Source: Mycocentrospora acerina | Lineage: Eukaryota > Ascomycota > Dothideomycetes > Pleosporales | Assembly: GCA_022701365.1 (NCBI GenBank) | Contig: JAKUHH010000084.1 | Span: 434,001 to 498,000, forward strand | Length of the DNA stretch: 64,000 nt | Direction of reading: 5' to 3' | In this document: positions 21,751 to 32,780 of the stretch, piece after piece | Position numbering within the stretch: the first letter of the stretch is position 1 | Layout: every line of letters starts with the position of its first letter | Translations under genes and position numbers: made by a program | Notes under the pieces: model-generated | What the model saw: only the letters and a program-made list of their open reading frames with translations | Database searches by the model: none | Told to the model about the DNA's origin: nothing

Positions 21751-23159
21751 ATGTTGAAGAAGATTACAGGCGTGCGCCTCCCGAGCGAGCCGTCCTCCAA
21801 GCAGTGGGATATTACAATTGAAAATGGGAGAATATCAGCAGTCGAGCCTCACAACAGCAAGACCATCATGTCGGATGACGTTCTGGATGGAGCCAACCGC
21901 CTGATAGCCCCCTCCCTCTGCCATGCCCACATTCACCTCGACAAATGCTTCCTGCTCCAGGACCCCAAGTTTGGCGACTTGCAAATAGAGAGCGGTGACT
22001 TTACAGAAGCCATGGAGCTGACGGGAAAAGCCAAGTCAAGATTCGAGCAAGACGATCTTCTCAGGAGAGGCAGACAGCTCATTCAGGAGAGCATTCAACA
22101 TGGAGTCACAGCCATGCGAGCGTTCGTGGAAGTGGACGGAGGCGTACAGCTAAAGTGTCTAGAAGCGAGCCTGATATTGAAGAAGGAATTCACAGACAAA
22201 ATACACGTTCAAGTTTGTGCCTTTGCGCAGCTTCCACTATTTTCTGGCGAAGATGATGGTCAAGAGGTCAGGAGGCTGATGAATATCGCTGCAGCTTATG
22301 AAGAAGTCGAAGTGCTTGGAAGCACACCATACGTAGAGGAAAATGACTATAAATCAAAAGCGAATGTACAATGGATCTCTGCGTTGGCTCTGGAGCGTCA
22401 GAAACACCTGGATTTCCACTTGGACTACTTCTTGGAAGAAAACAAACATCCTCTAGTCTGGGATACCTTGAGAATAGTAAAAGAGCAAAGCTGGTCGGAG
22501 AAGGGATCTAACAAACAGATCACTCTGGGCCACTGCACCCGTTTAACACGGTTTCAGAAAGAAGAGTGGTCTCGACTGAAACAGGAAATCGAACAGCTCC
22601 CCATTTCTTTTGTTGGCTTGCCCACCTCGGATCTGTTCATGATGAGGACGGCTGAAAATGTGCGCGGTACCCTACCCATTGTGGAGCTAATCAACGAATA
22701 CGGCCTGAACGCTGCAATTTCCATTAACAATGTTGGTAATGCATTCACACCACAAGGGAACTGCGATCCATTGAGCATTGCCAGTTTGGGAATTGGGCTG
22801 TACGTAAAAACTCAAGCTCAAAATTTGTGTGAGATTCCATTGACATTCTTCGTCTCAGATATCAAGCTGGAACAAAGAAGGACGCTGAACTACTCTACGT
22901 AAGTATTATGTTGCATCTTGCTGTCATTGGAGGCCTAGTTAACGCCACGCTGCAGGAAACCGTCTCATCCCGAGCCAAGGCCGCTATTGGCTGTGAGTCG
23001 AATTCCTTCGCCTTGAAGCCCGGACAGCCGGCCGATTTTGTCTTGTTTGACAAGATGGATAGCGGATGGCGGTGCAGGAAGAGCATCGCAGAGGTAGTGT
23101 ACGATGCCGGTTCCAGTCGGCAAACAGTCTACTGTGGACGAGTAACTGCATCGACATAA
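21751..23159 (+). CDS. Amidohydrolase, cytosine-deaminase-like
   Basis: There are three exons: 21751-22799, 22859-22898 (40 nt) and 22956-23159, 430 aa. Introns start GTACGT and GTAAGT and end CTCAG and TGCAG; the joins read LGIGLYQAGTKKDAELLY-ETVSSRAKAAIG. Typical metal-dependent hydrolase features are present: a short beta domain, CHAHIHLDKC (HxH at 60-62) in strand 1, an FHLDYFLEE histidine near 226, and LGHCTRL near 260. At the end of the barrel, where CodA-like enzymes carry a metal- and base-binding Asp (usually DNV or DDV), this protein has INNVGNAF with Asn at 326. It would hydrolyse a cyclic amide or amidine such as a pyrimidine in the cytosol, but the Asn raises doubt about normal activity. 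The last 68 residues complete the beta sandwich (LKPGQPADFVLFD). Confidence 0.8.
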
Positions 23160-23642
23160 CAATCATACGTTGCGTAGGTAGTGTTAATGTACACTCCATG
23201 GCCAAGGGAAGCAGCATGGTGACGAGTGCTTTATTAGGTGGTCCGAGAGCATTACAATTAGGGATATCATCACTTTCAATGTTTGATTAATCCGGATGCA
23301 GTCTTATCTGCATCCCTCCACATCTTGTGCATCCACGACACAACAAGCGGTCAGATTAGGTTCTGCGTCTTAGGTCGCTTTCATCGTCTTCACGTGTTTC
23401 TTTCACAAACGCGCCTGCTCGCCAAGCTTGCACTATCAACAACCAAACAAGCGTGTGCATGCTTGACGACACCTGTGCTGACAGGATCTCGCAATATTTC
23501 CTTGTATCACGTTGATCACCGCCACCAAACTCGCCAGTATGCATGTCGCACATACCCTGCATGAGCCCCTGTAAACTACTCCACTTTGCTTTTCCTCAAC
23601 CTCGCTGATTTCGGCTAATGTGCATACAGGGTGCCGCACCAT
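23160..23642. other. Spacer upstream of the Gln-rich protein gene
   Basis: No gene is supported. It contains the amidohydrolase 3' end and a CT/CA-rich leader before the next start codon. Confidence 0.5.
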
Positions 23643-25858
23643 ATGCCTCCAGACGCAATAGATCACTCCGCGCTGGCCGGTGCTCATCAGAAGCAAGCGG
23701 ACCTTCGCCATGAGTCGCCTAGTATACATATGGTCATCCACAAGTTCATGGATAACATGAAAGTAAGTTTCTGACTTTCGAGCCAGTCAACAATCCTTTC
23801 CTTTTCTCATCACTCAAATAGAGTCGGTTTGGCGAACAGTCTCTAGAATCCAATACCATTCACGATATCCTGGGTACATTTAGAGATCGGAAATTCACCA
23901 AAAGGGAGGCTTGTTCGGCCATTTATCTGACACTCGGTAATCACGACAATCTCAAGCTGGACCTGATGGATGTGCTCTTTCACAGAGATGCAAATTGGGG
24001 CCCAGGAGACTATGACTTCGACCAATGTTTCGCACAAACACGACATCAACAGCAGTCACGACCTCAACTACTACCGGCACCAGAGTTTTTGCAACCTGAA
24101 AATCAGTCTCAAGTGAGCTTACCGTCCATGTCATTAGCGTGGAACTCATGTCATCAGACGACTCAGTCAATCGATCCAGCGATGCTGAACAGTCACAACA
24201 TCTATGTAGATTTCGAGTGTCAGGAGCTCCAAGAGCCACAGTATGCGCAGTATCAGAGTCAAAGCCATCCCTCACAAGCTATATTAGGTACTTCTCCGCC
24301 TACACTGCATATGCCTGAACAATCCAAATACCCGCATCAATCTTCATCATCTGCCATACGGCACACAACAGGACTCGCTTCTCACATGGATTCGAGTTAT
24401 GAGAGTATTTGTAATTTACCACAAGATGACTACAAGCAGCAGCCGCACTCATACAATCAGCGGGAGACTGCAAGCCATGAAAACATCTGGACAAGTGCTC
24501 GGCCAGACTACCCTTCCAATCACACACAATCTCATGCTAGCATTGATCACCACTTTTATGCGCCCTCGTTTGAAATCTGTAGTCCAAAGCCGCCATCATC
24601 CGTACCGTGTCTTTCAGATGTGGTCCCGTCTGTAGTAAAAACAACTATCGCATCTTGTGGCAGCCAGCCAACTGTCAAGATGCGACCGCCTCCAAAGAAA
24701 CGCCCTGGGAAAAAAGTCGTGCATGTCCAAATCGGAACTGAAGTTATGGCCGACCAAAATACGGTTGTCGAAGGGTGGCTCCAGAGTCACGCCGATAACA
24801 ATGAATCGTCTCAAATCCACCATTCATACAATATGCAACCAGATAATGGAAACATGCAGACTCAATCGCATGGACAAGGTCGCTTTATTCACAGCCTTTG
24901 CGGCAGGTCGTTTTCCACTCGTTCCAAAGTCAAACAGCATCACTGGGGAAAGAAGATCGATGATCTTGCAACGACCACAGGCTGTTGGTCAAAACACAAA
25001 AAGCCGAACGCCAGTTGGGACGAACATCCTAGCTGCAAGGTAGAATCGTCAAAGTCAAACACAGTACAGCAGAAGCCTTCCCGGACACTTAAGCAGATGT
25101 CTTCTCATCCACAAACTGGGGAGAACATGACTCAATCTTTACTCAAATGGGAGACGAGTAAAGTCATTTCAACTTCGCCTGGAGCCTCGATAGTTTTTCT
25201 ACCAAAGTTGGAACAGCAGCAGATTACTCCGGAATTTCCTACTCTCCAAACTCCTCCCCTTGAAGTAACCCAGACCCTTCTCCCTTTCATACGACCTTCA
25301 CACGAAGAAGAACAGGTCTATAATCCTCGACAATTTCTTGGTCAAGACAACTTTGACACACTATTGACTGCTGCCAACATTGCTTCCAAGATTGATGCAC
25401 CAAGGCCACAAGGTCGACACGATTCAGTAATTTCTCATCTGGATGCGCAAGCTGCCATTGTCGAGCGCAACATGCAGCATAACCCGAACTGGACCTTTCC
25501 CAAACACGAACAAGAATTTACAACCCTCAGATATGCTCAATTAGATCCTCCTTCGCTTGCGATACCCGACTTGGGTATTAACACACATACCTATGAGGAA
25601 AGACAAGAGCCAAGGAATACATTTGTGCTTTCACAGGCTGTGCAGAATGACGACACAAATCCAACAACACACTTTTCAACGGTGAAGACGAGGCGTGATG
25701 TAGGCTTTACACAACAAGAATCACATTCGGCCTTTTACCTTGATGGAGAAGTTGCGACCAATGGACTGTGTGAAGCGCACCACTTCAACGCCTCGAAGCG
25801 CTATCGAGAGATTTTGCCTACTTCGCCTGGCCCAAACAGTAAAAGGTTCAAAGTGTAG
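23643..25858 (+). CDS. Gln/Ser-rich protein with a C2H2-like zinc-finger segment
   Basis: There are two exons: 23643-23762 and 23822-25858, 718 aa. The 59-nt intron has donor GTAAGT and acceptor ATAG and joins phase 0 (HKFMDNMK-SRFGEQ). The start lies in the good context ACCATATGC. The first ~95 residues look folded: helices around HMVIHKFMDNMK and FRDRKFTKREACSAIYL, with faint resemblance to small helical interaction domains. The rest is Gln/Ser/His-rich and probably disordered. Near residues 393-445 a segment reads LCGRSFSTRSKVKQHHWGKK followed by GCWSKHKKPNASWDEHPSCK; the spacing recalls a C2H2 finger, but the first ligand position holds His (HSLC) instead of Cys. The tail SKRYREILPTSPGPNSKRFK looks like a nuclear localisation signal. 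A transcription-related role is likely but not proven. Confidence 0.65.
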
Positions 25859-26995
25859 AGTATCAATCCAGACACAGTTCTTAAAGATTGGAAATAGATC
25901 TTTAGCTTGAATCCGATGCTATCCTTGATGATGGGACAAAGGCTTCAACATCGTACACACTGGGCCAACCAGACAGTTGCATCTGTCAAGTTCGTCAGAT
26001 TTCGTGTGCTGCAAACGACGATATTTTTTTTTCGCAGTGTAATGCATCTCCAACGGGAGTTTGTGTTGGCTTTCCCTTTAAGTGAGGTTAAGGCGCGGTT
26101 GTTTGAAAAGCAATAATTTAATAGGCAATGCCAAAAGTTAGTTGGATGAGCAATCTCGTTGTTTAAGAGACAAAACTACGAATGCGATGCCGAAAGGCAT
26201 GTAACAGAACTTTTAATAGGTCTTAACTTGATCTATGACTGCGGTTATTATAATCACGGAACAAATACCCCATGAAGTATGCCTTCCTCTCATCTTACCT
26301 TGCAGATCCGTGGCGGGGATAAGCTTCCCCGCATCAAGCACGAACAGGGGCCTTAAGCACGACCCAAGCCCCAGCCATTGCTCTCTGCATCATCAATCCA
26401 TCTCTCATATAGCAGGCCCTGTCGGTCCTATCACTAGGGTCAGATACAAGTTTCCCTCGCGGCTCAATGCACCGAACTTGTTCATTTTGGGACTGACTTA
26501 CCACGTCCACGGCAAAATTCAAGATTTGAGGAAATTTTAGTCGTTACGATGCGGCACGGTACTGGGATGAAGAGTATTGACAAGAGTACATTCGTCGTGC
26601 AAAATATATCTTATGAACTCAATTGTTTGCAGTAAATGTGTGCAGCTCGGCGTTGATCCACCTATTGAAGCATTGTGTTCCTGAGAGATCGACACTTGTC
26701 GTGTTTCTTGCGGGGAAAAACGCACAGTCTCCATGTTGTGACCCGGCATCAATCCTCCAGGTTATTTCTCCAGGCCCCCGGTCGGACTATGCTACTAATG
26801 GAGTCGAATTGAACGATGCACAAGTGAGAGAACGAGGGGATGGATCCTGATCACACGACCCGGTACAAGGTAGAGACATACGACACACTTTGCCTTTCCT
26901 CCAATCCTCGCGTAGTCTTTTCGACTGCACTATAAAGCTTGTCTCTACCCCAGATTCTTTTTTCAACCTCACTCTGCAACTCAATTACAGGCAAT
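25859..26995. other. Spacer upstream of the epimerase gene
   Basis: About 1.1 kb without a supported gene; short AT-rich frames only. The last ~70 bases hold a TATA element and a CT-rich leader. Confidence 0.5.
26931..26937 (+). promoter_or_regulatory. TATA box of the aldose 1-epimerase gene
   Basis: TATAAAG lies 65 bases before the start codon and is followed by a CT-rich transcription-start-like stretch (CCCCAGATTCTTTTTTC). Confidence 0.6.
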
Positions 26996-28280
26996 ATGCG
27001 GATCTCCACGGCCATCTCGCTGCTCGCGTCGACTGCGCTTGCGCAAACATACGGTGCATCTCCCAATTCCACTCTTGGGCCCGACAAAGATGGCAAGTAC
27101 GAAATCTCTGCCGAGGGAATTCGCGGTCATTTCATCCCATACGGCGCGTCGATTACGAATCTCTTCGTAAAAGGCAAAGACGGAGTTGAACGTGATATCG
27201 TCCTTGGGTTCGACAATGCGAGCTACTACGCCGTTGATCCTGTTCATCCTCATTTTGGAGGTGTGCCGGGCCGCTATGCGAACCGTATCAAGAACAGTAG
27301 CTTTGTCATCGACGGTACTGAATACCATGTTACTCCTAATGAGAATAACAACAACGATACGCTGCATGGCGGAAGCGATGGTTGGGATTACCGAGACTTT
27401 GAGATTGTTTCGCACACCAAGGACTCGATTACGTTCTCGATAGTCGATCCGGATGGCAAGGAGGGCTTCCCAGGCGAGGTGATCAGCTACATCACATACA
27501 CCATGTCGCCAAACACGTGGTCCTTCAAGATGGTGGCTCTTGCAACGACAAAGAAGACACCCATCATGCTGAGTTCTCATGTACGTATCCACACAAAACT
27601 AACATTTGAGAATATTGAAACTGACCAAACAGGTGTATTGGAACTTGGACGGATTTGCCAATCCAGACACTCCCACGGCTCTCAACCACACGCTCCATCT
27701 CCCGTTTTCCGGTCAGCGCATAGGAGTTGATGGAATCCTTATTCCGGATGGGACTGTTCTCCCTAACGAGAAGTACTCTGTCAACGACTTTTGGTCCGCA
27801 CCCAAGCAGATCGGCACTAATATTACTGCTCCCGAGCTGATCGGCAACTGTGGAACGAACTGCGTGGGCTACGATAACTGCTACCTTGTCAACCGTGCTC
27901 AAAACGGGCCGTTCGATTGGCGTAAATCGGGACCTGTAGCTTCATTGTCAAGCGAGTGGTCTGGAATCAAGATTGACGTGTTTTCTGATCAGGAGGCATT
28001 CCAGATTTACAGCTGTGGCGGTCAAAACGGTACGTAAAGTCATACTTGTTGAAATTTCAATAACTAATTTAGCATAGGTTCGATGCCAATCAAGTCGACT
28101 CAAGGATTGCATGGCCGATCGCCAGTTGTGGAGAAGTATGGCTGTGTAGTAATGGAGGTTCAGGACTGGATCGATGCTATTAACCAGCCTGAGTGGCAGC
28201 GCGAGAAGAAGCACATCTTTGGGCCTGGAGGTCCAGCTTATGTGTTGGAGGCTGACTACGTATTCTCTAATACGTCTTAA
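26996..28280 (+). CDS. Secreted aldose 1-epimerase (galactose mutarotase)
   Basis: There are three exons: 26996-27580, 27633-28029 and 28078-28280, 394 aa. Both introns start GTACGT (52 and 48 nt). The start is the Met opening an 18-residue signal peptide, MRISTAISLLASTALAQ; a longer frame upstream would hide it. Family motifs are present: GASITNLFV, GVPGRYANRI, the substrate-binding His in HGGSDGWDYR, and SSHVYWNLDGF spanning the first splice junction with the second conserved His. A late Glu lies within GPAYVLEADYVF. The enzyme interconverts alpha and beta anomers of aldoses. Several N-x-S/T sites (NSTL, NASY, NSSF, NDTL, NITA) fit passage through the secretory pathway. It is longer than cytosolic mutarotases (about 340 aa), as is common for secreted fungal forms. 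Confidence 0.9.
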
Positions 28281-28625
28281 TTAGATAAGTACACTTGTTT
28301 CGGTTTCAACCACATGATGTTTGATTAGGAGTGTTGGCTCTCCATGCCTCATGCGTCGAGGGCCAATTACAGTAATATACATAATTGACAAGAAATCAGA
28401 CTCTCCTCTGCTTCGACTATTGATTTTTGCTCCTGCCTTCTAGTGCCAAAGTACGATCATTGGTCAACAACACGCAAAGAGACGACTACCTAATCTTTCC
28501 ATCGCAGGTCAGAACACATATTACTTGGCTACCCAAACATTTTCTGATCTTTTGCGCTTCTGCCTATCAGTCTGAAGCATTCCCTTACACTCCTTCACTT
28601 ATCCTACACGGCACTTACTTTCACC
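28281..28625. other. Intergenic leader region
   Basis: This 345-base gap holds the epimerase 3' end and the leader of the next gene; CT-rich tracts occur near 28590-28625. Nothing else is seen. Confidence 0.5.
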
Positions 28626-30935
28626 ATGACTACATCCAACGCAACACCCGCGCTGAACGCGTCAACCTCCCAAAGCATAGCTAAACTCCAGAACCCCCTC
28701 GAGCTCATCTATCTCAACACTTCAAATTCGACTTCGTCGCTCACATATACTCATCTAACACTCTCTTCATCTTTTTCACTCACTGCAACCGCAACTAACG
28801 CCCCAACCGGCATATTTTCCACTTACAACCTCACCATGATGGACGCCCCGCAGCTGGACACGCCACAGTTGGATATTCACTTAATACTCAATACCAGCAC
28901 ACCGCGCTTTCGCATTACAAACACGTTAGAGGGTATTAGGAGGTCGTTTGCCGCGAGTAAGGCGTTGCAGCAAGTGCTAGGACTGCAAGATCCGGTGCCG
29001 TTTCCGAGTCCGCCTGAGGTGCAAAATAGTCTAGAGCAAGACTTTCAGAAGGGTTTGGAGGATTATGGGTGGGGGAGAAAGGTGTGGTGTGTTGGTGGGA
29101 GGACGCGGGCGGATGCAACATTGGAGGGGATTGAGGAGGAGAAAGGGGGAGAGAGTCTGGTAGAGAAAAGATTGAGAGTTGATTCGTCGGTTTGGGAGGT
29201 GGATGCGCAGGATGGGGATGATAAGAGGTATGCTCTCTTGGATAATGAGAATCAGCTTGGGGTTGGTGGGCATGTTGCTGACAATGAGGAATCGAATGGT
29301 CGGGTATGGATGCCGCCTGCTAATAAACCTCTCACTTACCTCGATAGCTCTGGCTACAGCATTAGAGACACTGAGATTGAAAACACCTCTTCTGATGGTC
29401 TTGACTTCGAGTCTAGTACTATGCTCGTCGAAGCTCAGCCATGTCGTACGCAGGATTCGATGAATTCAACACGCTCATTCAGTCAGGTACCATTGGACGA
29501 TAAACTGATGACTTCGATGAAGAGCATTCCAAACACCCAAGCTTCTAATCACAAAACATCTCATGATGACGATAGTACAATTTACCAGCACTCTCAATCG
29601 AAATTGGGTATCTTTCCACCGCCGCGACGAGACTCGTACTCTGCTGTACCGATCGTCTTGTACAATTATGGCTCACTATCTCGGTGCGCATCCGAAAATC
29701 CGGTAGAAAACAGGACTGCATCTTCTGCAACTTTATTTCCTTCGCCTCGTGTCGAAGAGCAGTCTTGGAACGCTGCAAAGCCGGACCTCACCACAGCTCC
29801 TCGTAATCATAATCACATTCCTCACAACGAAAAGAACACATTCTTTGCAAGCCTGTTCACTATTCCGCAAGCATCAGTACCCAAAATAACCATCCAAGCA
29901 CCATCTCCAACGAAGCCTCTGATAGTTCGCAAGCGAGGTCCCTCCACATCTGGGGAGAACACATTTGGACCTCTTCCCTCAAAAGCCCGCGCAGAAGATA
30001 CGTCTGGTTTGCCCAGTCTTCCAGCTGATGCCGAGGCGCTCTGGAAATTCAAGTTTCCTGGAAATACGCATGCGTTGTTGACTATTCTTTTGAAATGGTC
30101 GAAAACAATGTGGGAATTCTACCGCCAACTCCCTGATCCGAATCTCTTCTCCATTCATCCAGCATTTCCATATCCCATCGCAGCACCAATTCAGAAACGT
30201 CTTGTGTCTGTCGGTTTCTATGAAACTAGTGTCGAGCCTCACAAAGAAATCCGCTTTCTTGGCCCTGGCGATGTCGCACAGATCACGTACAACGAGGTTG
30301 ACACGTTTGGAAATTGGGAAGATACCGAAATCTCGCCGAAGCTTGATAAGCAGAATAGTCGCGTCGGAGGACTGACAAAGAAAGTCAAGCTTGATGATGA
30401 ATCAGGTAATAAAGTCATCCACAGTCAAACCATGCATCAACGCATGATTGCTGGGGAAGGGAGATGGGCATTCATACTCATTCAAGGTAACAGAACAGTG
30501 GGGGAGAGCACACCCCCTCATTTCATCATCGCGTGGCACATATCCGCTGCAACCGATACATCCAACTGTCTACGTACCATTCTTCCCTCTGGCTCGTCTC
30601 AAATTCCTCAACCAAAAATCCCCATGATCCCACCCAAGCGCTTCACCTCGCTACAGAATCTTAGCGGTATATTATGTGCATCGCGTCGACAATTCCACAA
30701 AACTCTCCGCTCCGCAAGTAGTTCTGACCTTCCAGTTATTGGTACGGCAAGCTTAAAGCCGCAGGACGGTGCGCAGATTTTGCAACGCACGGTGGTGAGG
30801 TTTCAAAAGGCGGGGCGTGTACCGTTGATTGAAGGGTTCAGAGTTGATGTTATGGCCTTTAGGTTGTGGTTGGATGCCGTGGGGAAGGGGCAAGGGAAGG
30901 CCGTCATGTGGGCAGAGACAGGGTTGAGACAGTGA
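28626..30935 (+). CDS. Uncharacterised 769-aa protein
   Basis: This is an intron-free frame with start context CACCATGAC. I do not recognise a family. Residues ~20-130 are Thr/Ser/Asn-rich but form a compact, beta-like pattern (LELIYLNTS, YTHLTLSSSFSLTATAT, LDIHLILNTSTPRFRI), followed by WGRKVWCVGGRTRAD. The middle (about 190-460) is acidic or polar and probably disordered, with SP/TP sites. The C-terminal ~300 residues look folded: ALWKFKFPGNTHALLTILLK, MWEFYRQLPDPNLFSIHPAF, RWAFILIQGNRTVGES, FIIAWHISA, and a final VDVMAFRLWLDAVGKG helix. No signal peptide, membrane span or catalytic motif is seen. The conserved-looking aromatic C-terminal module would be the part to compare with other fungi. 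Confidence 0.7.
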   Translation: MTTSNATPALNASTSQSIAKLQNPLELIYLNTSNSTSSLTYTHLTLSSSFSLTATATNAPTGIFSTYNLTMMDAPQLDTPQLDIHLILNTSTPRFRITNTLEGIRRSFAASKALQQVLGLQDPVPFPSPPEVQNSLEQDFQKGLEDYGWGRKVWCVGGRTRADATLEGIEEEKGGESLVEKRLRVDSSVWEVDAQDGDDKRYALLDNENQLGVGGHVADNEESNGRVWMPPANKPLTYLDSSGYSIRDTEIENTSSDGLDFESSTMLVEAQPCRTQDSMNSTRSFSQVPLDDKLMTSMKSIPNTQASNHKTSHDDDSTIYQHSQSKLGIFPPPRRDSYSAVPIVLYNYGSLSRCASENPVENRTASSATLFPSPRVEEQSWNAAKPDLTTAPRNHNHIPHNEKNTFFASLFTIPQASVPKITIQAPSPTKPLIVRKRGPSTSGENTFGPLPSKARAEDTSGLPSLPADAEALWKFKFPGNTHALLTILLKWSKTMWEFYRQLPDPNLFSIHPAFPYPIAAPIQKRLVSVGFYETSVEPHKEIRFLGPGDVAQITYNEVDTFGNWEDTEISPKLDKQNSRVGGLTKKVKLDDESGNKVIHSQTMHQRMIAGEGRWAFILIQGNRTVGESTPPHFIIAWHISAATDTSNCLRTILPSGSSQIPQPKIPMIPPKRFTSLQNLSGILCASRRQFHKTLRSASSSDLPVIGTASLKPQDGAQILQRTVVRFQKAGRVPLIEGFRVDVMAFRLWLDAVGKGQGKAVMWAETGLRQ

Positions 30936-31766
30936 GGATATCATAGGTATGGGGAGTGATTTGAGGCGTTTACTTTTTTATCAGTGCTGTACGTCTGTAC
31001 AGCTATCATGGAGAGAATATGATAAGAGAAAATATGATATCGTTAGGACAAATATTGTATAAAATCAAAGCAGAGAGATGATAGAGAAAAGATAGTTACC
31101 GATGTTGTAAGGTAATATGGCAAATTAGTTTCTCCATTTCAATCCCATAGTTTTAGATCACTTTCCTGCCTGCTTCCTCGTCTGTACTCCAGGCTCATCT
31201 TTTGAATCGTTCTTCGCGTTCTCTTTTATATGTGCTGTCATTTCACTCCATTGGCCACGTCGCGCGTTCTTCGGTCGAAGGGCTCGCGTGCTTGACCTCG
31301 GCATTCAAAGTCAAATTTTATTAAAAATCGACTCCAACAATACGATTGAGTTTCGGAAGTGGAAGAGTTTCGCTCCGATGCAGGCTTCGTACTTATCTTA
31401 AGCACTACTTTCCTCTCATGTACGCTAGGTTGGATGTACAATTGCCTCGGTTCTGGGAACTAGTAATTGTTTGGATTGGTTGACGACCAATTGCATGTTG
31501 TTTCTTGCTTTCTGTCTTGGCTTCGTCTAAAAGACTAGTTGCATGTCCTAGGTCGGATCGGAACATCCGGAGTTGAAGGCGGAGATATCGGTGAAATAAC
31601 CAGACCTGTCCCGGATCCGACTTTGGGTCTGCGCCAACGCATGTATTGCTATATAAACCAGTGGCTCGAATGCAATTAACTAATCTGATTATCCGTTGTT
31701 CACACTCCCTACGACACTCCATACCACCTTGACGCCTACCCGAGTTCGCTGCACTCGAAAGAAGCC
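30936..31766. other. Spacer upstream of the esterase gene
   Basis: AT-rich 3' region and promoter; no gene supported. A TATA element lies near its right end. Confidence 0.5.
31652..31657 (+). promoter_or_regulatory. TATA box of the esterase gene
   Basis: TATAAA within GCTATATAAACC, 110 bases before the start codon. Confidence 0.55.
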
Positions 31767-32780
31767 ATGTCTCAAACGACAATCGCCCGCCCTCCGTTCG
31801 ATCCAGCATACCAACATGGCAGCGGTGTCCCCGGACTATCCGATGATCTCGATTTAGCGTCTATACGGCAGGCGTCAGTCTCATTTGGTATCACAGAAGA
31901 GGCCCTTTCAGCAAAGTACACGCAGTTCACACGCACCGACTTGAACGTCCCAGCCATCAAGGACCTAAGCGGCAACGATCCCATCACCTTGTCTCTTTTC
32001 CACAAAAAGGACTCACAAAATACCAATCGAGCGGCCATAGTATTTATCCATGGCGGAGGCCAGATTGTAGGCACCCGTTTCCACGGTGTCGATCTCCTCT
32101 TAGAATCTTTCTCCGACAGCGACGATCTTGTCACCGCCACCGTCGAATACCGTCTCGCTCCAGAACACCCCGCCCCCGCCGGAACACATGACTGCTATGC
32201 CGCAACAACATACCTCTACGAAAATGCCGCTGAGCTTGGTATCGACTCGTCCCGCATCGCCGTGTTTGGAAGTTCCGGCGGCGCCGCACTCGCAGCAGCA
32301 ACATGTCTTCTCGCTCGACAGCGCAAGTACCCGCCCATCAGCACCCAAATCCTCAATATCCCCATGCTCGACGATAGCGGTGAGTCGGCATCCGCCAAGC
32401 AATTCGAGACCGGAACCATATGGCCCAACAAGGTAAACCAGGGGGCATGGGACCTCGTTCTAGGTAGCGACAGAAATGTGAAAGATGTCGACGAGATCCG
32501 CTGTCCTGGCAGAGCTACAGATCTTTCCAACCTGCCTCCTGCATTCATTGATGTCGGGCAGTGCGAAGTCTTCCGCGACGCGGCGGTGGCGTATGCATCG
32601 AAGATTTGGCAAGCGGGTGGGACAGCGGAGTTGCATGTTTGGCCGGGAGTTTACCATGGCGCGCAGATGTTCGAGCCGGATGTTCCTGTCTCCGTGGCTA
32701 TGAGGCGGGCGATGAAGGGATATGTTGAGAGGGCTTTGAGGCTGGGTTCTGGTGCGCAGGATACACGGCCTCAGTTGTGA
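31767..32780 (+). CDS. Alpha/beta-hydrolase, HSL-type esterase/lipase
   Basis: This is an intron-free 337-aa protein of typical family length. The oxyanion-hole motif HGGG is in VFIHGGGQIVG (near residue 94). The nucleophile elbow GSSGG lies near 170 in IAVFGSSGGAALAAATCLLA, with the Ser as predicted nucleophile. The acidic residue is probably the Asp of FIDVGQCEVFRDAA, and the catalytic His is in WPGVYHGAQMF near the C-terminus. It also has the family strand-helix EYRLAPEHPAPAG. No signal peptide is present, so it is probably cytosolic. It should hydrolyse short-chain esters; the natural substrate is unknown. Such enzymes also occur in secondary-metabolite clusters, but nothing adjacent ties it to one. 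Confidence 0.9.
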   Translation: MSQTTIARPPFDPAYQHGSGVPGLSDDLDLASIRQASVSFGITEEALSAKYTQFTRTDLNVPAIKDLSGNDPITLSLFHKKDSQNTNRAAIVFIHGGGQIVGTRFHGVDLLLESFSDSDDLVTATVEYRLAPEHPAPAGTHDCYAATTYLYENAAELGIDSSRIAVFGSSGGAALAAATCLLARQRKYPPISTQILNIPMLDDSGESASAKQFETGTIWPNKVNQGAWDLVLGSDRNVKDVDEIRCPGRATDLSNLPPAFIDVGQCEVFRDAAVAYASKIWQAGGTAELHVWPGVYHGAQMFEPDVPVSVAMRRAMKGYVERALRLGSGAQDTRPQL

